From: Azohydromonas australica DSM 1124
Lineage (GTDB): Bacteria; Pseudomonadota; Gammaproteobacteria; Burkholderiales; Burkholderiaceae_C
Assembly (NCBI RefSeq): GCF_000430725.1
Contig: NZ_KE387210.1
Span: forward strand, 169,094-233,093
Length of the DNA stretch: 64,000 bases
Direction of reading: 5' to 3'
The notes under the pieces are model-generated. The model did no database searches. It was not told the origin of the DNA and was given only the letters and a program-made list of their open reading frames with translations. Positions 8,778 through 18,982 of the stretch are shown here, piece by piece (positions within the stretch are counted from its first letter, which is position 1; each line of letters starts with the position of its first letter). Position numbers and translations under genes: made by a program.

Positions 8778-10826
8778 ATGTCGGCATCTGAAATTCCCTT
8801 TGATGAAAACCTGGACGCCCAGGCCCCTGCGCCCAGTGCGGCGCTGGTGTGGCACACCAACGCCGTAGGGGCGATCGAGGTCGAGAACCCGTCCTGGAGC
8901 GCCTTCACCGGCCAGGATTTCCTGCACTACCGCGGCTGGGGTTGGACCGAGGCGGTGCATGCGGACGACCGGCCCGAGGTGCTGCGGCGCTGGCAGACAG
9001 CGGTGGCCAGTGGGGACGTATTCCTGCTGCACTACCGGCTGCGCCGGCGCGACGGCGAGTACCGCGAGGTGATGGCGCAGGGCGCGCCGGTGCTGGCGGC
9101 CGACGGCGTGGTGCGCGAGTGGGTGGGCACCTGCGTGGACGTCACGGCCGAGCGCCGCGCGCAGGCGGCGCTGCGCGCCAGCGAGGAGCGGCTGCGCTTC
9201 CTGGACAGCATCGGGCAGGCCACGCGCGCGCTCACCGACGCCACCGAGATCATGGCCGTGACCGCGCGCATGCTCGGCGAGCACCTGGGCGCCACGCGCT
9301 GCGCCTATGCCGACGTGGAGCCCGACAACGACCGCTTCACCATCCGCAGCGACTGGTCGCGCCCGGGCGTGCCCAGCAGCGCCGGCGTGTACTCGCTGGA
9401 CCTGTTCGGCCCGCAGGCCACCTCCAACCTGCGCCGCGGGCGGCACCTGGTGGTCAACGACGTGGACCGCGAGCTGGGCGACGACGGCGGCGGGCGCATG
9501 TTCAACGCCATCGGCATCAAGGCCATCATCTGCGCCGGCCTGGTCAAGGAGGGGCGGCTGGTAGCGATGATGGCCGTGCACCAGGCGCATCCGCGGCGCT
9601 GGACGCCGCTGGAGATCTCGGTGGCGGCCGAGGTCGTGGACCGCAGCTGGGCGCACATCGAGCGCGTGCGCGCCGCGGCCCTGCTGCGCGAGCAGGACCG
9701 GCACAAGGACGAGTTCCTGGCCACGCTGGCGCACGAGCTGCGCAACCCGCTGGCGCCCATCAAGTACGCGATCGCGCTGCTGCGCCTGTCCATCGATCCC
9801 GCGCGCCAAGCGCAGGCGCACAACATCATCGACCGGCAGACCTCGCACATGGCGCGGCTCATCGACGACCTGCTGGACGTCTCGCGCATCAGCCGCGGGC
9901 TGATCACGCTGCAGCGCGAGCAGGTGCCGCTGCGCCGGCTGATGCTGGAGGCGGTGGAGACCGCGCGCCCGGCCATCGAGTCCGCGCGGCACCGCCTGAC
10001 GCTGCAGTTGCCCGACGAGGGCGTGCTGCTGGACGCCGACCCCGCGCGCATCGTGCAGGTCATCGGCAACCTGCTCACCAACGCCGCGAAGTACACGCCC
10101 GATGGCGGCGAGATCCGCCTGGCGGGCTGGGCGGCCGGTGCGCGCGCGGTGGTGGAGGTGGTGGACAACGGCGTGGGCGTGCCGCCGGAGCAGCAGGGCC
10201 GGCTGTTCCAGATGTTCACGCAGCTGCACCACAGCGCCGGCCGTGCCAAGGGCGGGCTGGGCATCGGGCTGTCGCTGGTGCGCAAGCTCACCGAGATGCA
10301 CGGCGGCAGCGTGCGCATGCACAGCGACGGGCTGGACGAGGGCAGCACCTTCAGCATCGAGCTGCCGCTGGCGCAGCAGGCGGCGCCGGTGGCCGGCGGG
10401 CCGCAGGGCTTGCCGCTGCAGACGCTGCCGCAGGGCGCGGAGGGCCTGGAAAGCGCGCCGCGCGTGCTGGTGGTGGAGGACAACCCCGACGGGCTGCAGA
10501 TGCTGGTGTCGCTGCTGCAGGCGCTGGGCCTGCGCGTGGCCTGGGCGGCGGACGGGGCCGAGGCGCTGCGGCAGGCGCAGGCGTTCAGGCCGCAGCTGGT
10601 GCTGCTGGACCTGGGCCTGCCGGGCCTGGACGGCTACGAGGTGGCGCGGCGGCTGCGCGCCGACCCAGGGCACGCCGGCACGGCCCTGGTGGCGCTCACC
10701 GGCTGGGGTGCCGAGAGCGACCGCCGCCGCACCGCCGAGGCCGGCTTCGACGCGCACCTGACCAAGCCGGTGGAGCCTGACGCGCTGCGCGCGGTGCTGG
10801 GGCATTTCGCGCGGGTGGCGGGGTGA
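8778..10826 (+). CDS. Hybrid sensor histidine kinase (PAS-GAF-HisKA-HATPase-REC)
   Basis: A 682-residue soluble kinase with no membrane segments. Order of domains: PAS (about 15-130, ending in the PAC-like GEYREVMAQGAP), GAF (about 150-320), HisKA with the phospho-acceptor His in FLATLAHELRNPLAP (near 319), HATPase_c with the N box NLLTNAAKYT and the G box GGLGIGLSLV, and a C-terminal receiver with the acceptor Asp in LVLLDLGLPG (near 611) and the conserved Lys in LTKPVE. It is transcribed divergently from vgrG. No separate response regulator lies beside it, so its output partner is unknown. The ATG at 8778 is chosen because the upstream in-frame sequence is low-complexity and lacks conservation features. 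Signal unknown. Confidence 0.9.
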   Translation: MSASEIPFDENLDAQAPAPSAALVWHTNAVGAIEVENPSWSAFTGQDFLHYRGWGWTEAVHADDRPEVLRRWQTAVASGDVFLLHYRLRRRDGEYREVMAQGAPVLAADGVVREWVGTCVDVTAERRAQAALRASEERLRFLDSIGQATRALTDATEIMAVTARMLGEHLGATRCAYADVEPDNDRFTIRSDWSRPGVPSSAGVYSLDLFGPQATSNLRRGRHLVVNDVDRELGDDGGGRMFNAIGIKAIICAGLVKEGRLVAMMAVHQAHPRRWTPLEISVAAEVVDRSWAHIERVRAAALLREQDRHKDEFLATLAHELRNPLAPIKYAIALLRLSIDPARQAQAHNIIDRQTSHMARLIDDLLDVSRISRGLITLQREQVPLRRLMLEAVETARPAIESARHRLTLQLPDEGVLLDADPARIVQVIGNLLTNAAKYTPDGGEIRLAGWAAGARAVVEVVDNGVGVPPEQQGRLFQMFTQLHHSAGRAKGGLGIGLSLVRKLTEMHGGSVRMHSDGLDEGSTFSIELPLAQQAAPVAGGPQGLPLQTLPQGAEGLESAPRVLVVEDNPDGLQMLVSLLQALGLRVAWAADGAEALRQAQAFRPQLVLLDLGLPGLDGYEVARRLRADPGHAGTALVALTGWGAESDRRRTAEAGFDAHLTKPVEPDALRAVLGHFARVAG

Positions 10827-11309
10827 GGGGCGTGTCCGCCCCAATAAGGCCCACTGTTCCCGGTGCCGGAACCCGCCTGGTGTGAAATATCACCGCTCCG
10901 CCCCCCGGCGCCTTGTCAGGCAAAGCAATTCAAACCGTATTCATATCAAGTCAGGCCGCGATTCGTGAAATATTGCCGGGCCGATGGATTGCTTTGCGGA
11001 TGGTGATTGATTTGCGAGAAGTGCTTGGGATGGTTTTTGGGGCACTGAGGTGAATTGCCGTGCAGCCAGCAGGCCTCATGCCGGAAATCCTGCCACTGTT
11101 TGGTCGGCCGTGAATTTTTTCTCGGATTTCTCTGGGTCGAATCGCTTGCGTCAGTGCCTGTTTTGGCGCGTTCCACGGGCAAACCGAATTTGGCCATGCC
11201 GCCGTTTGCCGCGTCCTGGAAGGCTCGGGCAGGCAGCGGGCCGGGGGCAGGCAGGGAATGGGAATGCACCTTGCCCAATGGTGGTTTCCATCACTTTCTG
11301 GAGAACACC
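10827..11309. other. Intergenic, no gene seen
   Basis: About 480 bases between the hybrid kinase and a small membrane protein gene. A short GGGGCG...CGCCCC hairpin follows the kinase stop codon but has no T-tract. The middle part is AT-richer and may hold the promoter of the downstream gene. The frames present are short and lack ribosome binding sites. Confidence 0.4.
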
Positions 11310-11615
11310 ATGCCTGGATTCCTGATCGGCATCGTCGTCGGCGCGCTGGCGGCGTCCGCCTACCTGAAGAAGAAGGGCGGCACTTCCTTGGCGTCCGCCA
11401 GCTCTTCGCCCTCGCGCTCCGCCGAGGCGACCGGCGGCCGTGTGGACGAGCTCTCCAGCGCGGCGCAGATGACCAGCCCTGAAACCGCTTCGCTTAACGC
11501 TGGCGACGGCACGCCCTCGGGCAGCTCGGCCACCTCCTCGGCTGCCACCTCAGGCATGAGCCGGCCGACGAGTCCGCAAACGCCGGCCACGGGCCTGTCC
11601 GAAAGCCGGCATTGA
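11310..11615 (+). CDS. Small single-pass membrane protein, unknown function
   Basis: A 101-residue protein with one N-terminal membrane segment (FLIGIVVGALAASAYL, residues 4-19), followed by a short basic stretch KKK and a long Ser/Thr/Ala/Pro-rich tail that is probably disordered. A GGAG ribosome binding site precedes the ATG. The layout is that of small YtxH-like or envelope-tethered proteins, but the tail gives no family assignment. It stands alone between a sensor kinase and a chemoreceptor. Function unknown. Confidence 0.6.
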   Translation: MPGFLIGIVVGALAASAYLKKKGGTSLASASSSPSRSAEATGGRVDELSSAAQMTSPETASLNAGDGTPSGSSATSSAATSGMSRPTSPQTPATGLSESRH

Positions 11616-12115
11616 CGCAGTGACACAGGCGCGGGGCCGGGGGAGCAATTGCGCCTCCGGCCCCTGCGCGCGCCCTGCATGCCGCGTCCACAAGGCCCCG
11701 CAACGCCCCGGACAAATTCAGGGACACCGCAAGAGTTATTCAATTCTTCCGGCTGTCCGCGAATGATTACACCAGCCTGACAACTCGATTTGACTGCAAG
11801 ACATCAGCTCGCTTGCGATGGATCAAAGCGCGAGGGTAAATCCCATGAAGACTAAGAAAACAACGTCGTTACATTGACGCTTCGAGTTTGGCTGCTTTCT
11901 TGCTCCTGAAATTCGGTCCTGTTGCTTGACATTGGGCAAGCCCATTGCCAGTGAGGCTGCAGCCTCGGGGAAACTGGCTCTTCACACCGCCGCGCGGCCA
12001 CACCGGGTGGTCACCGGCAGGTTGGTGAAATGGTTTGCATAGGGCAGCAGGACAGGTGTTTCTTGATTTATTTCAAGTGGAAGCAGTTGCCCGACGGCTC
12101 AAACATAAAAACAGC
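11616..12115. other. Intergenic upstream of the chemoreceptor, no gene seen
   Basis: Five hundred bases without a convincing frame. The right half is comparatively AT-rich and is the likely promoter region of the chemoreceptor gene. I looked for a flagellar sigma-28 type promoter and could not find a good match. Confidence 0.4.
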
Positions 12116-13777
12116 ATGCGAACAAATTTGCCCATCACAGGCCGCGAATACACCATTCCGGCGGGCGTGACCTTGATGTCCACCACGGACCTCGACAGCC
12201 GCATCACCTACGCCAACGCCGCCTTCGTGCAGGCCAGTGGCTTCCAGCGCGAGGAACTGATGGGGCAGCCGCACAACCTGGTGCGTCACCCGGACATGCC
12301 GCCGGCGGCCTTCGCCGACATGTGGAGCACGCTCAAGTCCGGCCTGTCGTGGTCCGCGCTGGTGAAGAACCGGCGCAAGAACGGCGACCACTACTGGGTG
12401 CAGGCCAACGCCACGCCCATGCGCCGCAACGGCCAAGTGGTGGGCTACATGTCGGTGCGCACGCCGGCCTCGCCGCAGCAGATCCAGGAAGCGGAGCAGC
12501 TCTACGCCGATTTCCGCGAAGGGCGCACCAAGGGCCGCAAGCTCTACCACGGCGTGCTGGTGCGCAGCGGCCTGACGGCCTGGATGTCCGTGCTGCAGCT
12601 CCTGCCGCTGCGCTTGCGGCTGGGGTCGATCATGGCGCTGTCGCTGTTGCTGGCGGTGCTGCCCGCGCTGCTGCTGGGCGGCGCGAGCGCGATGCAGCTG
12701 GGCCTGGGCCTGGGCGGCGCGGTGGCCGCGATGGTGCTCAGCGGCCTGCTGCTGGAGCAGCAGGTGGTGGCACCGCTGCGCGCGGTGCTGGAGCAGGCTA
12801 ACGCGGTGGCCTGCGGCGAGGCGCGGCGCAGCCCGCCGCTGAACCGCGTGGACGAGATCGGCCTGCTCATGCGCGCCGTCAACCAGGCGGGCCTGAACCT
12901 GCGCGCGCTGGTGGACGACGTGGCCGAGCAGGTGGGCGGCGTGGCCGTGGCCAGCGAGCAGATTGCCACCGGCAGCAGCGACCTGAGCGGCCGCACCGAG
13001 CAGACCGCGGCCAGCCTGGAGCAGACGGCCGCGTCGATGGAAGAGATCACGCAGACGATCCAGCAGAACTCCGCCACCTCGGTCGAGGCGCGCAAGCTCG
13101 CCGAGCAGGCCTCGTCCGTGGCGACGCAGGGCGGTGACGCGATGCAGCAGGTGCGCAGCCACATGAGCGACATCCAGCGCCACAGCGCGCGCATCGCCGA
13201 CATCATCGGCGTGATCGACAGCATCGCCTTCCAGACCAACATCCTGGCGCTCAACGCCGCGGTGGAAGCCGCTCGGGCCGGCGAGCATGGCCGCGGCTTC
13301 GCGGTGGTGGCCGGCGAGGTGCGCGCCCTGGCGCAGCGCTCGGCCACGGCGGCGCACGAGATCAAGGCGCTGATCGGCGAGTCGGTGGAGCGCGTCAACG
13401 CCGGTAGCCACTACGTGGAGCAGGCGGGCACCACCATCGACCGCATCATCGAGCAGATCAACCACGTGTCGGCGCTGGTGTCCGAGATCTCCGAGGCCTC
13501 GGCGCAGCAGCGCCAGGGCGTGGAGCAGGTGCACCAGGCGGTCTCCGAGCTCGACAGCACCACGCAGCAGAACGCCGCGCTGGTGGAGGAGAGCACCGCG
13601 GCGGCGGTCTCGCTCAACACCCGCGCCGGCCTGCTGGCCGAGGCGGTGGCCGTCTATCGCGGCGTGGGCAACGGCACGCCCAGCATCGCGTCCGCGCCGC
13701 AGCGCGGCACTGCGCGGCAGCCGTCTCTCGGCCCCGCGCCGTCTGTTAAACCGCGGCTGCAGCGCGTGGCAGCCTGA
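12116..13777 (+). CDS. Aer-like methyl-accepting chemotaxis protein with N-terminal PAS
   Basis: A 553-residue chemoreceptor. Residues 1-115 form a PAS domain of the Aer type (NGDHYWVQANATP is the characteristic PAC-like strand), which in Aer binds FAD and reports redox state or oxygen. Two hydrophobic segments follow at about 165-215, then a HAMP-like linker and the signalling domain with the conserved hairpin tip FQTNILALNAAVEAARAGE (about 371-389), which contacts CheA and CheW. The membrane anchor and lack of a periplasmic domain fit an internal energy sensor. The ATG at 12116 is chosen because the PAS domain begins there. A strong hairpin terminator follows. A shortened relative lies at 60486-60893. 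No other chemotaxis genes are adjacent. Confidence 0.92.
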   Translation: MRTNLPITGREYTIPAGVTLMSTTDLDSRITYANAAFVQASGFQREELMGQPHNLVRHPDMPPAAFADMWSTLKSGLSWSALVKNRRKNGDHYWVQANATPMRRNGQVVGYMSVRTPASPQQIQEAEQLYADFREGRTKGRKLYHGVLVRSGLTAWMSVLQLLPLRLRLGSIMALSLLLAVLPALLLGGASAMQLGLGLGGAVAAMVLSGLLLEQQVVAPLRAVLEQANAVACGEARRSPPLNRVDEIGLLMRAVNQAGLNLRALVDDVAEQVGGVAVASEQIATGSSDLSGRTEQTAASLEQTAASMEEITQTIQQNSATSVEARKLAEQASSVATQGGDAMQQVRSHMSDIQRHSARIADIIGVIDSIAFQTNILALNAAVEAARAGEHGRGFAVVAGEVRALAQRSATAAHEIKALIGESVERVNAGSHYVEQAGTTIDRIIEQINHVSALVSEISEASAQQRQGVEQVHQAVSELDSTTQQNAALVEESTAAAVSLNTRAGLLAEAVAVYRGVGNGTPSIASAPQRGTARQPSLGPAPSVKPRLQRVAA

Positions 13778-13833
13778 GGCTCAAACGGCCCACGCAGCCC
13801 TCAGGGCTCGGCGGGCGCGGACAGTGGCCTTTC

Positions 13834-13870
13834 ACGGGCCCGGGCTTCATGTCCGGGCCCGTTTCGCTTT
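13834..13870 (+). terminator. Rho-independent terminator after the chemoreceptor
   Basis: A perfect 10-bp GC stem (ACGGGCCCGG and its complement) with a 9-base loop is followed by TTCGCTTT. It lies about 60 bases after the chemoreceptor stop codon and ends that transcription unit. Confidence 0.8.
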
Positions 13871-14083
13871 GGCGCTGCTGCCTCGCTTCGAACGTGTCCC
13901 CACTGGCTCATCCCATGAGCCACCACCTCTGTTACCGTCCGTGTTTCGCCCGTCAGCCGGTTGCCGGGCGGTGGTTCACGGCGGCGCCGGCGGGGCGTGC
14001 CGGGCTTGCTCCAGCCCCGGCCGCATCGATGTGCCGGCAGCCCTGGCCCTGGACCGCCGTTGACCCTTTTGGAGCACGCACGC

Positions 14084-17000
14084 ATGCCGACACCCCGGGA
14101 GCTCCTCGGCCGGTTGTTCGAGTACATCGCTGAACAGGCGCGGGACGTCGATCCGCGCAGCTTTCAGCTCTCCAGGCACGCCAGCCTCTTCAAGCGCGAG
14201 CCCGGCGAGCTCTTGTCCCTGCCGGGCCTGGAATTCGACCTGCTGTCCGAAGGCGAGCCGCTGTGGCTGCGGGTGCCGCGGCTGGAGCCCATGCCACCGC
14301 CGGCCGTGGCCGAGCGCTTCAAACGCCTGGTTGTCGTGGGAGACGATCCGGCCGGGCCACCGCCGTCCATCGACGAGGGCAACCTCGCCCGCGGGCTGGA
14401 GGACATCGCCCGCTTCGCGCGGCGCCTGGCGCCGGCGGCCACCGCCGAGGAGCCGGCGGCGTCCGACAGCCGCGCGTTGGCGCTGGCTGAGGCCGCGCCG
14501 CCCGGTGGCGACGCACTGGGCCAGCGCATCGGGCAGGCGCAGGCGCGCTTTCGCGCCGCGGTGCAGGAGGCGCTGGAGGACGCCACCGCCCGCTGGCAGG
14601 CCTGGGCCGCGGCCGAGGCACCCCGGCGGCGAAGCATCGAGATCTACGGCGCCCTTTTCGCGCTCACGCACCAGCTCGAAGCGCAGCAGACCGGCAAGCC
14701 GGTGGAGCTGGTCTGGGGCCTGGGCGTGGCGAGCTGGCGCCTGCACTGCGAAGGCCAGCCCTTCGGCTACTGCTACCCGCTGCTGACGCAGGCGGTGCAG
14801 ATCGCGCTGGACAGCCGCACCCTCGCGCTGGAGCTGCGCCCGCGCACCACGGCGCCGCGGCTGGAACTGGACCCGCTCATCGCTTGCCGCGTCCCCGGCG
14901 CGGCCGAGATGGAGCAGGCCGGGCGCGAGTGGCTGTCGCAGCTGGCGGCGCCGCCGTCGCCCTTCCAGCCGGCCGCGATCGAGCCGCTGCTGCGCCGCAT
15001 CGCCGGCACGCTGGATCCGCAGGGGCGCTACGCCGACGTGCTGGCCCGGGGCGAGGCGGTGCCCGCGCCGGGCGCGCAGCTGGTGGTCAGCGACGCCTGG
15101 GTGCTGTTCGCGCGGCCGCAGTCGCACAACTTCCTGATCGACGATCTGCAGCGGCTGCGCGCGCAGCTGGCGGACCTGGACGAGCTGCCCGGCGGTCCGG
15201 CGGCGCTGGTGACGCCGCCCGGCGACGCGGCCGCGGCGCTGGCGCCGCCGCGCTTCCGGGGGCTGTCCAGCCGCGCGGAGGACGGGGCCGGCGGCGCGGT
15301 GCGGGAGCTGTACTTTCCGCTGCCCTACAACCAGGAGCAGGTGACCATCGTCGAGCGGCTGGAGCACAGCGACGGCGTGACGGTGCAGGGGCCGCCGGGC
15401 ACGGGCAAGACGCACACCATCGCCAACATCGTCTGCCACTACCTGGCCACGGGCCGGCGTGTGCTGGTGACCTCGCGCGGCGAGACGGCGCTGCAGGTGC
15501 TGCAGGACAAGATCCCGGCCGGGGTGCGCGCGCTGAGCGTGGCGCTGCTGTCCAGCGACCGCGAGGGCCTGCGCCAGTTCCAGGGCGCCATCGAGGCGAT
15601 CCAGCACCGCGTCTCGCAGCTGGAGCCCGAAGCCGCGCGCCAGCGCATCGCCGCCACGCACGAGGCCATCGAGCTGGCGCACGCGGAGCTGGGCCGCATC
15701 GACCGCCGTGTGGACGCCATCGCGCAGGCGCAGCTCTGCACCGTGGACCTCGACGGCCGCGCGCTGCGCCCGCAGCAGCTCGCGGAGCTGGTGCACGAGG
15801 GCCAGGAGCGCTTCGGTTGGTTCGACGACGAGTTGTCCGGCGAGGCGTCCGCAGCGCCGCCGCTGGACGAGGAGGAGGGCCGGCAGCTGGCCGAGGCGCG
15901 CCGCGCGCTGGGCGCCGAGCTGGCCTACCTGCAGGAGCCGCCGCCGCCGGCGTCGGCGCTGCCGGACGCCGACACGCTGCTGGCGCTGCACAAGGCGCTG
16001 CAGCGGCTGCGGCGCGTGCAGAGCGAGCTGGCCTGCGGCGCGCTGCCGGCCTTGCAGGGCAGCCTCGACGAGGTGCGCACGCTGCTGGCGCAGGTGGAGG
16101 CGGCGCTGGAGCTGGCGCAGGCCTTCGAGAAGGCAGGGCAGGAGTGGGCGCGCACGCTGCGCCGGCGCCTGGGCGAGCCCGGGCTGGAGGTGGAGGCGCA
16201 GGCGCTGCGGTCGCTGCTGGCGGAGCTGCCGCGGCTGGCGCAGGCGCGGGGCGAGTTCCTGCAGCGGCCGGTGGACGTGCCCTTGGAGACGCTGGGTTGC
16301 GCCCGCACCCGCGAGGCCGTCGCCCGCGCCGTGAGCCATGGCAAGCCTTTCGGATGGCTGAGCTTCGGCGAGAGCGAGGCGCGGCAGCGCGTGGCCGCCA
16401 TCCGCGTCGCGGGCCAGGCGCCCGCCGGCGCGCAGGACTGGGCGCACGTGCAGCGCTTCCTGGCCGTGCAGGCCGAGCTGCAGGGCATGCGGCTGCGCTG
16501 GCAGCGCCTGGCGGACGAGCTGGATCTGCCGCGGGTGCCGGACGATCCCGCCGCGCTGCGGCAGCTGGAGCGCCTGGCGCTGCTGGCCGGCCTGGCGCTG
16601 CGGCTGGCGTTGGAGGTGGACGCCGTGCTGCCGGAGCGCGCACAGCTGCTGCTGGCGCACCAACCGCTGTCCGCGCTGGGCGATGCGGGCGTGGTGACGG
16701 TGGACGCGCTGCAGCGGCTGCGCCAGCAGCTGCAGCGCCACCTGGCGCTGGAGGCCCTGGAGACGGCCCCGCAGCGGCAGCAGGCCCTGCTGCGCGGGCT
16801 CACCGGCGGCGGGCCGGTGGGTGCGCGCTGGCGCGCCTTCGTGCTGCGCGAGCTGGGACACGAGGCGCTGGACGCGCATGCGGTGGCGCATCGCGACGCG
16901 ATGCTGCGCGCCGAGGTGCAGCGCGTGTCGGCCCTGGCGCCGGCGCTGGAGCGCGTGCGGGCGGGTGCGCAACGCATCGAGGCCGCCGGCGCGCCGCGGC

Positions 17001-18733
17001 TGGCGCAGCGGCTGCGCACGGTGCCCGCAGCGCCGGAGGGCGACCCGGCGCTGCCCGCCGACTGGCGCCAAGCCTGGACCTGGGCCCGCGCCCGGGCCCA
17101 GCTGGCGGCGATCGAGGCGCGCGAGGAGCTGCGGCGGCTGTGGATGCGCCGCGCCGAGTTGGAGCAGGGCCTGCGCAAGCTGTACGAGGATGCGACGGCG
17201 CAGGCGGCGTGGCTGTCCACGCGGCTCAACGCCTCGCCGAAGGTGCTGTCGGCGCTGGCGGGCTATGCCAACGCCATCCACCGCATCGGCCACGGCACGG
17301 GCCCGAACGCGGCGCGCTACCGGCGCGACGCGCAGGCCGCGATGCTGGACGCGGCGCCGGCGGTGCCGTGCTGGATCATGAGCCACGCGCGGGTGTCGGA
17401 ATCGATGCCGGCGGACATCGGCGCCTTCGACCTCGTGATCGTGGACGAGGCCAGCCAGTCGGACCTATGGGCGCTGCCGGTGATCGCGCGCGGCAAGAAG
17501 GTGCTGGTGGTGGGCGACCACAAGCAGGTCTCGCCCGAAGGGGGCTTCATCGCCAGCACGCGTATCGACGACTTGCGCCGGCGCTTCCTGGCCGACCAGC
17601 CCTTCGCCGCGGCGATGACGCCGGAAAAATCCCTCTACGACCTCGCGGCGCAGGTCTTCGCCGGGCAGCAGGTGATGCTGCGGGAGCATTTCCGGTGCGT
17701 GGCGCCGATCATCGAGTACGCCAATCGCAATTTTTATGAGCACGCGGTGCTGCCGCTGCGCGTGCCGCGCGCGGGCGAGCGCATCGAGCCGCCGCTGGTG
17801 GACCTGTTCGTGGAGGACGGCGTGCGCGACGGGCGCGACCGCAACGACGCGGAGGCGCAGGCGATCGCCGACGAGATCGGCGCCATCCTGGCGGACGATG
17901 CGCTGGCGGGGCGCACGCTGGGCGTGGTGTCGCTGCTGGGGCTGGAGCAGGCACGGCACATCGACGCGGTGGTGCGGGTGCGCTTCGACGCGGCGGAGTT
18001 GCTGCGCCGGCATTTCACCTGCGGCGACGCGCGCACCTTCCAGGGCAGCGAGCGGGACATCATGTTCCTGTCGCTGGTGGTGGACGCGCGGCAGTGCAAG
18101 GCGCTGTCGGGCAACGGCGCGGAGCAGCGCTTCAACGTGGCCGCCAGCCGCGCGCGCGACCGCATGGTGCTGGTGCGCTCGGTGCGGCTGGAGGAGCTGT
18201 CGGAGAAGGACCTGCGGCGCTCGCTGCTGGCGCATTTCGAGAACCCGCTGCCGGGCGCCGAGGCGCGCGAGGACAAGCCGCTGCGCGCGCTGTGCGAATC
18301 GGGCTTCGAGCGCGAGGTGTTCGACGCGCTGGTGCAGCGCGGCTACCGCGTGCTGCCGCAGGTGCGCGCGGGCGCGTACCGCATCGACCTGGTGGTGGAG
18401 GGCGCGCACGACGCCCGGCTGGCCGTCGAGTGCGACGGCGACGCCTTCCACGGCCCGGAGCGCTGGCAGCAGGACGTGCAGCGCCAGCGCGTGCTGGAGC
18501 GCGCGGGCTGGGTGTTCTGGCGCTGCTTCGCGTCCACCTGGACGCTGCAGCGCGAGGCGATGCTGGCGGAGCTGCTGGCGCGGCTGGCGGAGCTGGGGAT
18601 CGAGCCGGTTGGCCGCGAGGGAGAGCCGCCAGCTTCGCTGGTGGAGCGGCGGGCCTGGCGGCGGGCGGGGGTGTCGGCTGAGGCGCGGGAGGTGATGCAG
18701 GAGGTGGGGGTGGAGGCGGCGGCGGAGGGTTGA
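14084..18733 (+). CDS. Large SF1 helicase with C-terminal Vsr-like endonuclease domain
   Basis: A 1549-residue cytoplasmic protein. Residues 1-400 match no family I can name. Walker A GPPGTGKT is at about 436-443, the DEAS-type Walker B (VIVDEASQ) at about 1120, followed by VVGDHKQVSP, and motif VI (RFNVAASRARDR) near 1350: a DNA2/Upf1-like superfamily 1 helicase. The roughly 650 residues between motifs I and II are rich in Leu, Arg and Glu and probably form coiled coils. Residues about 1405-1500 form a PD-(D/E)XK-type fold of the Vsr/MTES_1575 kind (AVECDGDAFHGPERW, then RVLERAGWVFWRCF). Helicase-plus-Vsr architectures recur in anti-phage loci; assigning this one to defence is inference. The ATG has GGAG ten bases upstream; a longer upstream frame lacks features. 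A conserved unknown gene and vapBC follow. Confidence 0.85.
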   Translation: MPTPRELLGRLFEYIAEQARDVDPRSFQLSRHASLFKREPGELLSLPGLEFDLLSEGEPLWLRVPRLEPMPPPAVAERFKRLVVVGDDPAGPPPSIDEGNLARGLEDIARFARRLAPAATAEEPAASDSRALALAEAAPPGGDALGQRIGQAQARFRAAVQEALEDATARWQAWAAAEAPRRRSIEIYGALFALTHQLEAQQTGKPVELVWGLGVASWRLHCEGQPFGYCYPLLTQAVQIALDSRTLALELRPRTTAPRLELDPLIACRVPGAAEMEQAGREWLSQLAAPPSPFQPAAIEPLLRRIAGTLDPQGRYADVLARGEAVPAPGAQLVVSDAWVLFARPQSHNFLIDDLQRLRAQLADLDELPGGPAALVTPPGDAAAALAPPRFRGLSSRAEDGAGGAVRELYFPLPYNQEQVTIVERLEHSDGVTVQGPPGTGKTHTIANIVCHYLATGRRVLVTSRGETALQVLQDKIPAGVRALSVALLSSDREGLRQFQGAIEAIQHRVSQLEPEAARQRIAATHEAIELAHAELGRIDRRVDAIAQAQLCTVDLDGRALRPQQLAELVHEGQERFGWFDDELSGEASAAPPLDEEEGRQLAEARRALGAELAYLQEPPPPASALPDADTLLALHKALQRLRRVQSELACGALPALQGSLDEVRTLLAQVEAALELAQAFEKAGQEWARTLRRRLGEPGLEVEAQALRSLLAELPRLAQARGEFLQRPVDVPLETLGCARTREAVARAVSHGKPFGWLSFGESEARQRVAAIRVAGQAPAGAQDWAHVQRFLAVQAELQGMRLRWQRLADELDLPRVPDDPAALRQLERLALLAGLALRLALEVDAVLPERAQLLLAHQPLSALGDAGVVTVDALQRLRQQLQRHLALEALETAPQRQQALLRGLTGGGPVGARWRAFVLRELGHEALDAHAVAHRDAMLRAEVQRVSALAPALERVRAGAQRIEAAGAPRLAQRLRTVPAAPEGDPALPADWRQAWTWARARAQLAAIEAREELRRLWMRRAELEQGLRKLYEDATAQAAWLSTRLNASPKVLSALAGYANAIHRIGHGTGPNAARYRRDAQAAMLDAAPAVPCWIMSHARVSESMPADIGAFDLVIVDEASQSDLWALPVIARGKKVLVVGDHKQVSPEGGFIASTRIDDLRRRFLADQPFAAAMTPEKSLYDLAAQVFAGQQVMLREHFRCVAPIIEYANRNFYEHAVLPLRVPRAGERIEPPLVDLFVEDGVRDGRDRNDAEAQAIADEIGAILADDALAGRTLGVVSLLGLEQARHIDAVVRVRFDAAELLRRHFTCGDARTFQGSERDIMFLSLVVDARQCKALSGNGAEQRFNVAASRARDRMVLVRSVRLEELSEKDLRRSLLAHFENPLPGAEAREDKPLRALCESGFEREVFDALVQRGYRVLPQVRAGAYRIDLVVEGAHDARLAVECDGDAFHGPERWQQDVQRQRVLERAGWVFWRCFASTWTLQREAMLAELLARLAELGIEPVGREGEPPASLVERRAWRRAGVSAEAREVMQEVGVEAAAEG

Positions 18734-18982
18734 TGCTGCAACGGCGAGGCGCTGTGCGGCCCATGGCATCACGCAAGCCGAGCCGGTTCGCTTCCTGATC
18801 CGGCACTCCCGTCCAGCGGCCTGCCAGCGTTCGATCACTTTCCCGGGACAGTGGTGTGCTTGCGCCGCAAACCAGTCGCCCTTCACGGCCGCTCCACGAC
18901 CCGCACCCGGGCCGCCGCCCCGCATCAGGGACAATCCCGCCCTTGCAAGAGCGCGCCAGTGGGATCCAGGGAGTTTTGATCG

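Noticed and set aside
13976..17386. 1136-codon minus-strand frame opposite the helicase gene
   Set aside because: It is a mirror of the real gene in GC-rich DNA: rich in Arg, Gln, Ala and His, without motifs, while the plus strand has full helicase motifs.
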